From Paratrimastix pyriformis (Eukaryota; Preaxostyla; Paratrimastigidae): a DNA stretch of 64,000 bases. Location: positions 186,001 to 250,000 of the forward strand of contig JAPMOS010000051.1 of NCBI GenBank assembly GCA_027972325.1, given 5' to 3'. Positions 1 through 12,300 of the stretch are shown here, piece after piece (within the stretch, counting starts at the first letter, position 1; every line of letters starts with the position of its first letter). The position numbers and the translations under genes were made by a program. The notes beneath the pieces are model-generated. The model made no database searches. It saw only the letters and a program-made list of their open reading frames with translations, and was not told the DNA's origin.

Positions 1-3000
1 TCCCTGCCCAACGGCAGCCCGAGAGAAAGCCGACCGGATGGGCATGATGGTGGAAGGGCGGATGGTGCGTGGTGGTGGTTGTGGGATGGTGGTGGGTGGT
101 TGTAATGGTGGTGGTGGTGGCGGCGGCGGTGAGCGGACGGTCAAGGCTGTGATGTTGGCCTCCAACTGGCGGGCCGCCGCCTGGAACTGGTCGTACTGCA
201 GGCCCGCGGCCAGGGCAGCCTGCAGAGTGGCCGCCAGGTCGACGATGCGGCTCCGGTTGGCGGCCGCCTGGCGGGTGGCCTCGCCCTGGAGCCAGCTCAT
301 GGGCAGCATGGCCTGCAGGACCGGCTCCAAGGTGGCCCGGCTCCCCACAATGGCCGCCAGCGAGTCCAGCGTGGCGTTGGCCACCGAGCCGGCCGTCAGG
401 CATTCTGGCCGAGGGGGACGTGGGCCGATGGAGGGAAGATTGGTCAAGAGGCGAGCAAACAAGGCACAGGGGGGCATGAGTGAGGTCGTGAGAGTGGCTC
501 GTGGCTCTGGACAGGTGGCTCTGGTGCGGAGGGGCTGGGCTGGGCGAGGCGGCCTGCCGTGGTGCTTGCGGACCGTCGCGGCGGAGGAAGGTGCCAGCGA
601 TCATGTCGCGGGCCGCGTCCTGGATGATGCCCATCGCCTGAGTGGGGCTCACCCCCGCCACCCGGGCCCCCGCAGAGGCCAGGGCCTCGAGGCGGCCGCG
701 CACCGGGGCCAGGAAGATGGCCTCGATCTGGGTGGCGAAGGCCGTGGGGACCAGCTGCCGCAGGGCCGCCAAGGCGGCGGCCGGGTCGAGCAGCGTGGCG
801 CCCGCCTGCTGGAGGGCGTCCCCGGAGGGGGCCGTCCCCAGGGCCCGGGCGGCGGCCAGCTGGAGGGAGGCCGCCAGGGCGGCCCCGTCGGCCTGGATGG
901 AGCCGAAGAAGAGGCGCACCCGCGACTCGGAGACCATCCCGCCCAGGATGGCCTCCAGGGCCGAGGTGTAGACGGACAGCAGCCTCTCCCGTAGCCAGGC
1001 GGGGTACTGTGGGGGCGCGGCGGGGGAGGCGCGGGGTGAGCGCGATCGGACCGAATGCCGGTCGCTGAGCGGGGGGCACGAGGGGCTGGGGCAGCGGACC
1101 TGGGAGAGCGGGCCATGGGCCATCAGCTGGTTCATGACGCTGGTCCGGGCCGCCGCTGCGGCCGTGCGAACCGTCTGGGGGCTGCGGGCGGACTCGAGGG
1201 ACAGGTCGGCGTAGAGGCCCACCGTGGCCACGAGCCGCTTGGCCTCCCGGACGCGGGCGAGGGCGAGCACCGCCGCGGCGACCCGCTCCTGGAGCCGGGC
1301 CAGCCGGATGGGCAGGGCGGCCCCGACGTCGAGCGGCTGGCGGACCAGCGATCCCATGAAGAGCGGCACGGGCGCCCCGGCACTGCGCGGCATGCGAACC
1401 GTGGCGAAGAGGAGGAGGCGACCATGAGGGAGGGTGTCATCATCCAGCCATCCAATCATCACCCAGGGCGGGGGCGTGTGCGGGGGCGAGGGAGGGCGGA
1501 GGCGGCGGACTTGGCGGATTCGAAGGTGGCCACGAGGGCGTCGCGGATGGTGGCCGCGTTGTAGATCGCGTCCAAGGCGGCCAGGTCGGGCAGCAGGCTC
1601 GAGACGTTGGCGATGAAGCCCTCGTAGATCTGGTCGCAGGCGGCCGTGTAGTTCGCCACACGCACCTGCAGGAGGCGCAATCCACCGGCAGCAGTCCGCA
1701 CGAACGTGAGCGCGGGCCCGTCCAGTGTCCCCTCTTGGATTCCCGGGAGGCGGGTGGGCGGGCGGACCTCATTGAAGCGGGTGGTCAGCCAGGCGGCGGC
1801 CTGCTGTTCGAGCTGGTCGGTGGCCTGCCGGGCCAGCTGGGCCGCCTGCTGCTGGGCGTAGGACCCGAAGGCGGCCATGCGGCCCTCCATGCAGGCAGGC
1901 ACGGCCGCCCAGGCCTCCATCCGCAGGCCCACCCCGGGCAGGGGCAGGGCCTGGTCCATGCAGCCCGTCAGCAGCCCTAACTGCTTCTCGATGGCGGCCG
2001 GGGTGACCACCGACCGCCCCAGGGCCAGCAGGGCCGCGCCCAGGGCCGCGTCGTGGGTGGTGGCCGTCACGTTGGCCGCGGCGGCCTGCAGGGCGGCTTC
2101 GCCCGTGGCCGAGGCCTGGGCCGCTGGCGGGTGCCACAGGAGGAATCCGAGCAGGGGGTGAGCGACCACAAGGCGCCGGCGGGCGGGACGGACCGACGGT
2201 CTGGACGAGGGCGCGCACCCGCTGGGCGAGGATGCTGGCCAGGGTCTGGGTGCCCAGGGCCATGGCCCGGTTCTTCATCTCGGCCCCCAGTTGGGGCAGC
2301 TGGGCCGCCAGGACGGCCTGCAACTGGGCCGGGTTGCCCAGCGTCTCGATCAGCCGCCCCATGAAGCTGCCACGGACAAGGAGCGAGCCAGAACAGAAGT
2401 GAGCAGCAGGGGCATGGGAGGCAGGCGGGCGGACTCGTTGAGGCGGGTCAAGTTGAGCGCCTCCGAGAGGGCCGCCCCAAGGAGCGGGCCCCAGAAGGGC
2501 CCGAGGGCGGGCGCCTTGCCCAGGGCCACCGTCAGGTTGGTCAGGTAGGGCTGGATGGTCTGGCGGGCCCCACAGAAATGGGGGGCAGGGTGTGAGCAGA
2601 CTGCCGTGGGAGGGGCGACAGGACGGGGAGCCGAAGCGGGACGGACCGGCAGCTCGTCTGCCCAGAGGCGCCTGAGGGCGGCCTTCCCGGCGGTGGCGGC
2701 CTCGGCCCGGACCTGCTCCAGGACGGTGGCCATGGAGGCGGCGGGGTCGCGGAGGAAGGTCTCTGCCAGGCTGCCCAGCCGGGCCGCGAGAGCCGTGGGG
2801 GGGAACTCGACCGCCCCGATGAGGCCGTCCGCGGCCTGCTTGAGGGAGGCCTCGTTGGTCACGTATGGCCGGACGGCCGTCTCGAAGGCCTGCGTCGCCC
2901 AGGTCGGGAAGCCCCTGCGTGCCGGCAGCGATGCGCGGGGGCGGAGGTGGTGAGTGCTGAATCGATGCGCAACAAATCCCCCACCAGAACGTGAGTGCGC

Positions 3001-3314
3001 GTCGGAAGGCAATGAAACATCCGAGCCGCCGTCCCGTCCCGCCAACGCCACAGACTGGGCGGCCATGCGGGCCGAGGCGCGGGCGACGGCGTCGCGGCCC
3101 CGGGCGGTGGCGTTGCCGATGAGGTTGTAGGCCATGGGGCGCAGCAGGTCGTCCTGCAAGTATCCCGTCAGGTTCTTGCGGAGTAGGGTCTCCAGCCGGG
3201 CCCCCGCGTTCTGGGCCAGGGCCAGGCTCCCGTTGGCCAGCAGCCCCGGGACGGCCGCGAAGTCGAGGGCGAACAGGGCGTCCGAGACCGGGGTGATGAA
3301 TCCGAGCACGTCCT

Positions 3315-3348
<34 letters not shown>

Positions 3349-6300
3349 GGAGAAAGAGAGCCAGGTTTCCGGTGGTCAGCCGGCAGGTCCCTTTGGTGGG
3401 AGGCAGGTCAGCGGCAGGGGTGGGTTGGCAGGTCAGCGGCAGGGGCGGGTTGGCAGGTCAGCGGCAGGGGCGGGTTGGCAGGTCAGCGGCAGGGGCGGGT
3501 TGGCAGGTCAGCGGCAGGGGCGGGTTGGCAGGTCAGCGGCAGGGGCGGGCTGGCGGACCGCTTCGGTGACGAGCTCGCGGGCCGCCTGGACGAGGGCCTT
3601 CCGGGCGGTGGCCAGGATGGCGGCCGTGTCGACCCCGAGCAGGTCCGTGTTGCGGGCCCGGGCAGCCATCAGCTGCGCCTGGTTGGCCGGGTCCACGGCG
3701 GCCGTGAGCTGGTCCACCTACAGCCCCCAGCAGACACAAGGAGCGAATGCAATGAGCAGCCGAGGCGTCGAGCTCTGGGTCCCATGGAGAAGAAGCGAAC
3801 CCTGACCCGCAAGGAGCGAACGCTGAATGGTGGGCCCAGATGGGGATCATCTAGGGCCTCGCTCCGAAGCAGGGCTCCTTCCTCCGATCGATGGGAGCGG
3901 CAGCGGGGCGCGGACCAATGCATTGGTGGCTGCCTCGAGGCCGTTGATGGCCTGAGTGCGCAGGGACGTGACCACCGTGCGCAGCATCGCCTTCCCGATG
4001 GCCGCGGCGCGCTCGAGCAGACCCGGAATGGCCTGCATGCGTGTGCCCATGAGTGGATGGCACAGGGGTCGCCAGGTCAGTCCGAGAGGGCGAGGCATCA
4101 TCATCCCATCATCCAGGAATCATCATCCTCATCATCAACACCATCCAACGTCCCAGGCGGCGATTGGAGGGGCCGCAAAGCCATTCGGCGAGGTGGGCGG
4201 GTGGGCGGGTGGGCGGGGTGGCGGGTGGCCGTGGGGGATGGCGACCTTGTACTTGACCCAGTCCGAGGCCTGGTCGAGGAGGGACGCGTCCAGCCGGACG
4301 GCCCGCAGGAAGTCGAAGACAGTCGTCATCATGGCGTCCGGGTCGAACAGGGTCACATTCAAGGCCTGCCAGTCCGCCACCACCAGACCAGATCGCCATG
4401 ATGTGTGAAGAATGGGCCAGGGAGGGACGTCAAAGGGGACGGCTGGCAGGGGGCAGCAGGAGCGGACCCCAATCATGACGGCGGCGCCCTCTTGGGACCC
4501 GGTCAGGTCGACCAGGGCCGGCTTGAGGGCCGCCAGGGCCCCCTGGAGGGCCCCCTGGGCCTGCCCCACGGCCGCCTGGACCAGGGGGGTCAGGGCGGTC
4601 TGCACCCGGGCCGTGACGTTGGTCCGCAGGTATGCCTCCATGTCGGCACCCGTGTCGGTGGCCAGGGCAACCAGGGACGAGGTCACGGTGGCCCCGAAGT
4701 CCGACGTGTGCAGCAGCCGCTCGACCAGAGTCGAGAAGAAGTCCACCTGCGCACGGGGAGGGGGACAGGGGTGTGTGGATGATGATTGGATGATGTGGTT
4801 GATGTGGTTGATGACGATGACGACGATGACGACGACGCTGATGAGGATGATGAATGACGCTTGATGGTGAGGATGTGAGGATGAGAAGTGATCACGGACC
4901 AGCCGGGTGGGGTCGATGGCCGTGCGGAGGGCCCCGTCGGCCAGGTCGGCGGCCAGGTCGGATGTCGTCGCCTGACGGACGGCCGCCCGGGTCTGGACGA
5001 AGAGGCCCTCGAGCAGCGGGTCCACGTTGTCCAGCAGCCGCCGGGTGACGATGGTCGCCGCGGTGCGGCCCATGTCCAGCAGGCGGCCCATGTCCTGGCC
5101 GTGGGTGAAGGCCGCCACGAGCTTCTCGAAGAAGCTGCCCTGGCCGTCGAAGAGCTGCTTCAGGGAGGCCAGCAGCCCGTCCACCCGGGCGCTGAGGCCG
5201 GCCAGCGAGTAGGACGTCTGGGGGCCGGTCTGCTCGACGGGGATGACCCCGTTGGGGGCCGTGGGGCAGATCTCGTTGGCCGAGACCAGGCCCCATGCCC
5301 GCATGATGTCCTCGGCCGCGGCCGCGGCCTTGGGGCCCAGCGGGGAGCCCGTCATGGGGATGACGGCCTGCAGGACCTCGAGCACGGTGGGCCCGATCTT
5401 GGCCAGGAAGCCCAGCCGGCCCTGCACCTGGGCCGAGACCTGGGCCACGAGGTCCTTCTGGAGCAGGGTGGCCAGCAGCCAGTCCAGGCTGCCCTCCTGC
5501 AGCACCAGGGCCGGGCTGCGGGCCGGGTCGGGGTCCATCAGGCCGGCGAGCTGCAGGAAGGCCGTCGCCGAGGTGCGCAGGAGGGGCACCAGGTCCACCT
5601 GGACGCCCCCAAGCCGCAGCACCAGCGGCTCCACCAGGGCGCCAATGTCGGGCATCTGCGCCGCCACCGCCGCCCGAGTGAGGGCCAGCACGCACGGGCC
5701 CGGGGGGGAAGCACGGCAGAGGTGAGATGAGCAATGCGTCGGGTGCCGCGCCCACGATGGGCCGCCATGTCAGGCCCAAGTGGAGACGCTGAAGGCCGGC
5801 CGGTATGGGCATGGGAAAGGCAGGGCATGGGCATGGGCATGGGAAAGGCAGGGGCAGCGGACCGTCAGGCCGACCATGCCCGCCAGCCGGGTGACCAGCT
5901 CCCCGTGGCGGATCAGGGCCCGCACGATGGGTTCCACCGCCACCTGCTGGCCCTGCAGGGCCGCGTCCAGGGCCAGATATGAGGCCTGCGGGGGACGGGG
6001 GGAGAGGATGGTGAAGGGTGAAGGCAGGGCCAGGCCAGTGGGCAAAAACGGGACAGAGGGGTACGGGTACGGACGTAGAGGCCGTTGAGGAGGGTCTGCA
6101 CGTCCGTGATGCCTGGGGGGGGGGGGGGGGGAAGGGGAAGGATGGCATGAGGCCGACCGGTCGGCACAAGGCGCGGCAGGGACGGGGGGTCGGCATGGAG
6201 GTGGGTGGGTGGGGTGCGGACCGAGCCAGGAGCCGGTGGCAGCGCGGATGACCTGCTCGACCTCGGCCAGCGAGCTCAGGTCCAGCGTCCGCAGGGCCCC

Positions 6301-9300
6301 GCCCAGGGTCGAGTAGGGGCTCGGGGCGGCCCCCGTCGGGCCGCCGTATTCAACCTACGGGGATGTCGCGATCAGATGAGGCACTGTGGGAGCGGCGGGG
6401 GCTGCGGACCTGGGCGCGGGCGAGGATGGCCTCGAACCCGAAGGCGGGCAGCTCGTGGGCGATGGGGCCCTGGGCCGTCAGCCGGGCCGCCAGGTTGCCC
6501 AGCGCGTCGAAGGCGCCCACCGAGGTGTCCTGCAGCAGTTGCAGATACACCTGCCCAGCCACCCCACGGAAGGGCCAGGGCCCCCGACACACGCCAGACC
6601 ACAGACAGGTCAATCCACCGCCGTGCATGGGGATGGGGAAGGCATGCCTGGTACGCATGTCCCGTCGCCCGCCCCCCTCCCTCGGCGCACCATGCCGCCC
6701 GGGGCGGACCGAGTAGTTGGCCGAGGCGGCGAGGTAGCGGGCCAGCGGGTCGGCGATGACGTGCCGCACGGCGTCCTCGAAGAGCCCCCGCAGGTTGAGG
6801 CCCAGCGCCTCGCCGCTCTGCACGGCGCACTGGAGGATGGTGAGGGGAGGGGGGGAGGGCGGAGCGGGAACAAGCTGAGCACCGCGGAAAGGTGGGCGTG
6901 TGAGGCGGACCTGAAGGTCATCCGCGGAGTCGGTGAGCACCATGATGGGCCCCACCACGCTCGCCTGGATGACATCGCTGGCGGCCTTGTCGAGGGTGCT
7001 CCTGGCCAGCGCCTGGGCCGCCTGGGCGAACTGGGCCGGACCGGGGGCCGCCGTGGCCGCGGGCAGCGCGCGAGCCAGCAGCTGGGCCGGGCTCAGGGCC
7101 GCCAGGGAGGCCAGGGCGGCGTCCATGCCCCGGATGATGTCCCGCACGCAGGTGTCCATCCGGGCCGCGTCGACCTGGCCCCGGATCAGCGACTCCAGCG
7201 CGGCCTCCTGCAAGGTCCCAGCAAGCCCAGCGCCCCACAGACCCCGCCGGCGGTGAGCCCAACCGGTCGGCCACGCGAGGCGAGGGTGGCAGGGCAGCTG
7301 GCGGCGGCAAGGGGCTTGGCGACCTGGCCATCGGGCATGCCGCTGTCCAGGAGCAGCCCGCCCAGGGTGGCCAGGGCCTGGTTGAGCCGCTGCGGGACGG
7401 CGGCCCGGAGGGTCGGCAGGTCGGCGATCAGGGCCGGCTGCAGGGTCTGGCGCAGGGTCGTCCCCACCAGGGCCACCGCTCGGGGCCGCGCCGCCTCGAG
7501 GAGGGACTCGTACAGGGCGGCGCTCAGCGCAGGGACGCCCTGTCCCGGTGCCCGCAGAGATGATGATGATTGGATGATGCCTGTGCTGGTGCCTGTCCGG
7601 TGCTGGTGCTGATGCTGATGTTGTGGATGATATGGATGAGCGGGGATCTGGGGATGGCGGAAGGGTGGCGCGGCGGGCGGGGCAGACCTCGAACGACACG
7701 AACTGGGCCGTCAGATCGCTGAAGAATTTCTCGACGATGGACGGCCGGACGACCCCCATGCGCCCGGCGACCGAGTCGGCCAGTGGGGGCAGCGTCTCGG
7801 GGCTGCGGTCGGCCAGCACGGACATGGCCACGGGCAGGGTGGCCGCCAGGGGCCCCGCGTTGAGCAGGGCCGCCTGGAGGACGTCCCCCAGGCCATCGTC
7901 CAGCAGGGCGCGGGCCACCTCGGCCGTCACGACGCATGTCGAGGCGGTGGCGTTGAAGTACTCCGACTGCATGGGGCGGGGCGCGCGGTGGATGGTGAGA
8001 TGAGCCGAGGTCACGCGCGCCCATCTCATCCCCGTGCCATTCGCACATCACGACACCGACCTGGATGGTGGCGAGGTCGCCCAGGAAGCGCGCCTGGGCG
8101 GTGCTGTTGTACGGGGCCACGAAGCCGGCCACCAGGGCCCGGGAGAGGTTCAGTCGCTCCAGCAGCAGGGGCGCGAAGTGGGCCCGCACGGTGGCGATGG
8201 CGTCCGAGCTGAACCGGTCCGCCTCGGCGTAGAGGCACTCCGCCCCGCTGGTCAGGGCGGCCTGCAGGCGGGCCAGGGTGGCCGCCCAGTCGAAGGTGAA
8301 GGTCTCCGAGAGGCGCGGGGTGGTGGAGGACACCACGGCGCCCACCCCGGACAGGCAGCTGCCCAGCCGGGCGAACTCGGCGTCCAGAACGGCCGCCGTG
8401 AAGATGCTGCGCCCAGGGGAGATCGGGACACATGGCGGGGTGAACAGGACGCCGATGATGACGATGCGGATGCGGATGCGGATGACTGGATGATGATTGG
8501 GTGATGGGTGACTGGCTGATGATGGATGATGATGGCTGGATGGATGGCGGTGGATGGAGGGCATGGCATGGCGGGGGGCCGGGCAGACCTCTGCAAGGTT
8601 GCCGCGACCTCATCGCCCAGGGGGACGGAGGCGGTCAGGGCCACAACCCGGGCCCTGATGGCGGCCCCCATGCGGGCCGTGGTGTTGGCCAGGTCGCCCT
8701 TGATAGAGGCACCGATCGAGGCCAGCCCCGCCCGGAGCGTGGCCGAGAGGGACCCGTCCACGTAGGCAACCTGCCCCCCGCCAACACAGACACGGCGGTG
8801 AGTGGGAGGCGGCAAGGGGACCGAGTCGGGGGGTAGAGGGGAAGGGAGAGGGCAGGGCGGGACGGAGGGAGGGACGGACGATGCGCTGGCTGATCTGGTC
8901 CGCGGCCCGGTTGGCCATGGTCGTCAGGAAGCCGCCCAGGGCACCCAGGTCGCGCACCTGCTCGCACCGCCCCACAGTAAGGCACGAAGCAGAAAAGCAG
9001 GGGCGGGGTGAGCCGCCACTCGTCCGCAGGGACTCCGAGACCACTCAGTCACAGGGGGCGAACGCAACCGGCGTGCGGGGTCTTTGCGTTTTGGATGCTT
9101 CTTGCCTGCCATGACAAAGGCATTCCTCATAGCGCGCCAAGGGGCGTGCCTTCCACGGCTAGGGCCCTTGGTAAGCATGTGAACGTTGCTCTGTTTCAGG
9201 GCCGACCAGTGGTGCACTTTCCGGAAGTGGGTTGCCCCAAGCCCCCAGGTGCCCACTCAAGGCATATGGGACCCGCAGCGGAAGCCGTTGGCCGACCTGG

Positions 9301-12300
9301 ATGCCATCGGCGAGGCCGTCGAGGAGGGCCTGCACGCTGCCGTTGGCCGTGACCTGGCCCCAGGCGTCCTGCAGGGCCCCGACCAGCGAGTCCACCAGGG
9401 CGTCCGTGGGCACGTACTTGGCGGGGGCCGCCTGGGCCGCGAGGGCGTTGCTGGCCGAGGCAGGCAGGGGCATGCCGGCGAAGTCGAAGGCGCCCTCGAC
9501 CCAGGCGAGCATCCCCGCCCGGGCATCGGCCACCAGCTGGGCCACCATCGACCGCAGCGGGGCCGTCAGGGCCACCGGGTCGTAGGCGGCCCACACTTGG
9601 CGCAGGGCGGCCTTGAGGGTGCCCACCGTGGCCGACCCGACCCGGTCCAGGGCCACCGCCAGGCTGTCCTCGGCGGCCGCCTGGAAAGACCCGAAGTGGG
9701 GGCGGTGAGCACGATGATGGTCGGGAATTGGGGGCAGGGGACGGGCCTTGATCTGGGCCACCAGCTGGTCGATGGCCGTCTCGACGCCGCTGATCATCGT
9801 CTCCACGCTGAAGCCGTCCTCGCCCGGCAGGGGCAGGTCGAACCGGTCCAGGGCCCCGCTCACCAGGGCCATCAGCTGCCCGGCCGTGACCAGGCCCGGG
9901 GCCAGCACCTGCTCGGCCTGGCCCACCATGTCAGCCGCGAACTGGGACCCTGTGGGCAGCGCGGCAGGGGGGAGAAGAACAGGAGGGAGGGTGAGCGGTG
10001 CGTGAGAAGATGAGGGTGATCTTGGCGGACCGGCGGCGGCGGCCTGGCGGAGGGGCTGCAGGGCCGAGTCGGCGGCCAGGGCGAGGCTCGCGTCCAGCTG
10101 GCCGGCCAGCTGGGTGCCCTTGGCCTCCAGCCGGGTGCGGGCCGAGGCCAGCAGGTCCTTCCGGACGGTCGCCAGCAGGCGGGTCTTGAGGCCGCACCCG
10201 TAGCGGGCAAGGCCGTCCATCAAGGTGTCCCAGAGCGAGTCCCCGCCAAGGGTCAGGCTCTCCAGGGCATCCAGGAACACCTGTCGGGCCAGTTGAGACA
10301 GGAGTGAAGAGCTGTGGGTGCCGTTCTCTTCCACTGTGGACCACCGTGGCACGAGCGGCGGGCGGCCGGACCTGGGTGAGCTCCTCGGGGACGATGAGCG
10401 TGCCCAGGGCCGCCTGGTAGAAGCCCAGCACGGTCTCGTCGTCGACCACCTGGCCCAGGGCCCGAGCGGACTGCAGGCTGAACGTGGTGACCAGCCCCTG
10501 GGCCTGCGAGGACACCCGGTAGATGACCGGGTACAGGGCCCCGCGCGCCGTGGCCGTCACGTTGGACACCAGGGTGTCCGTCACATTGGCCACCGTGGCC
10601 GCGACCTTGTGCGGTGGATGGGGGCGGGGCAAAACAGGACAGGGCGAGGGTCAGAACGAGGGCGGCACGGGTGGCGCTGGAAGGAAACGGGAGGCCTGGA
10701 CAGCTGGCGGACCCTGGCGGCCAGGATCCTGTATGCCCGGGTGGCCTGGTCGAGGATGGGCGTGCGCAGGTCGAGCGAGTCGGCCAGGGCCCCGAAGAAC
10801 CCGCTGACCAGAGTCGCCGGGTCGCCGATGGCCCCTCGCAGGACGCCCTCGGCCCAGGGGGCCAGGTCGGCCCCCGCCGCCCCGCCCACGGCCAGCATCC
10901 CGTCCAGGGCGCCCGTCAGCAGGGACTCGTACTGGCTGGCGGCCGCCTGGCCGAGGACCTCGCCGATCCGGACGAGCCCCGTCCGGGTGAAGTTCAGCAG
11001 CCACCGCTCGGCCGCCGCCTTGACAAGCGGAACCTGGCGGCCACCACCACCCCCAAGGGACGAGCGAGGCGATTGCATGAAGGGCACGGTCCAACACCGG
11101 AAACGGTACGGGGGACGAGGCAGGGGCGCCAGGGGCGGCGGGGGGACGGACCTTCTCCGAGACGAAGTTCTGCAGGCGGGGCGTGACCTGGGTGGCCACC
11201 AGGCCGCCGATGCCGTCGAAGAGCCCGCCGACGGAGGCCCCCATGAGCTTATCCTCGACCCAGCCGACGGTGCCGTTGACCAGGCCCTCGAGGAAGGCCC
11301 CAAGGGCCGTCGGGCTCAGGACCTCACGCAGGGCGTCCTCCACGGCCACGGTCAGCTCGCGGCTCTCGGCGCCCAGCAGCCCCATGAGAGCCGACCGGGA
11401 GCTGGCCACCAGGGCCTCGACCGAGGCGTTGCTGAGGGCCACCAGCCGGTCGATCCGGTTGAAGGCCGCCTCGCGGGCCATCCGGGTGGTGTTCCGGACC
11501 AGGGCCACCTTGAGCTGGGTCAGGTAGGCCGAGCCCTCCTGCACGAAGACCCGCACCCGCTGCTCCAGCGAGGCCAGCATGCTCGGGCCGCTCTGCGAAG
11601 AGGGATGGTGGCGGTGGTGCCCGGGGTCAGAGGGGATCGAGCGGGGCGGCGGGGCGGCGGGGCGGACGGACCGTGTTGAAGAGCATGTCCAGGCTGAAGC
11701 CGGCCACGAAGTCGTCAAACATGGCCTCGATGGCGCTCGGCTGCAGCATGCCGCGCATGACCCCGGCAACCCCACCCGCAATCTCTTCCATTCCTGTGGT
11801 GGTGGGAGCAGGGTGGAAAAGACGGATGAGAAAAAGTTCGCAACCTCCAGGGATTGAACCTGGGCGGGACAAGTCCCACCGCCTTAGCAGGGCGGCGCCT
11901 TAACCACTCGGCCAAAGTTGCTTAATGCTTCCTATAGAAAGGGGCGTGCACAGACCACCGGTGAGGTTAAAGAGCTGGTCGTGGGCCACCTCGGCGAGGG
12001 CGTCCAGCTTGTCGGCGGCCCCGTCGAGCAAGGTGGCGATGGCGGTGCGCATGCTGTCCTTCATGAGGGCCGTCAGGTTGGTCCGGAGGAAGGTCAGCAC
12101 GTCCGCCTGTGGGGCACCAAAGGAGGCGACCATGAGAGGCTGTGAGGGGAGGGGAGGGGAGGGGAGGCGGGACCTGGGCATCGGCGACGAATGTCTGGCC
12201 CTGGGCCAGGAAGATGGCCAGGATGTCGGACGGGTTGGCGATGAACGCGTCCATGACGCCCTCCAGGAAGGCTCGCACCCGGGGCGGATCCACCTGTCCC

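Noticed and set aside
38-994. Long plus-strand frame opposite gene A
   Set aside because: Shadow of GC-rich coding DNA; the minus-strand exons here align with gene B and are flanked by the GTCCG donor code.
1732-1767. 36-nt intron in gene A taken as certain
   Set aside because: It has GTCCGC and AG ends but is a multiple of three, open in frame and shorter than all others; it may be coding.
3402-3551. CRISPR-like array
   Set aside because: Contiguous 25-bp units with no unique spacers, inside a eukaryotic intron: a minisatellite.
8958-9296. Possible hidden RNA gene or exon in a 339-nt non-repetitive intron of gene A
   Set aside because: I looked for tRNA, box C/D motifs and an alignable exon and found no convincing signal. 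The short open frame there has no counterpart in B.
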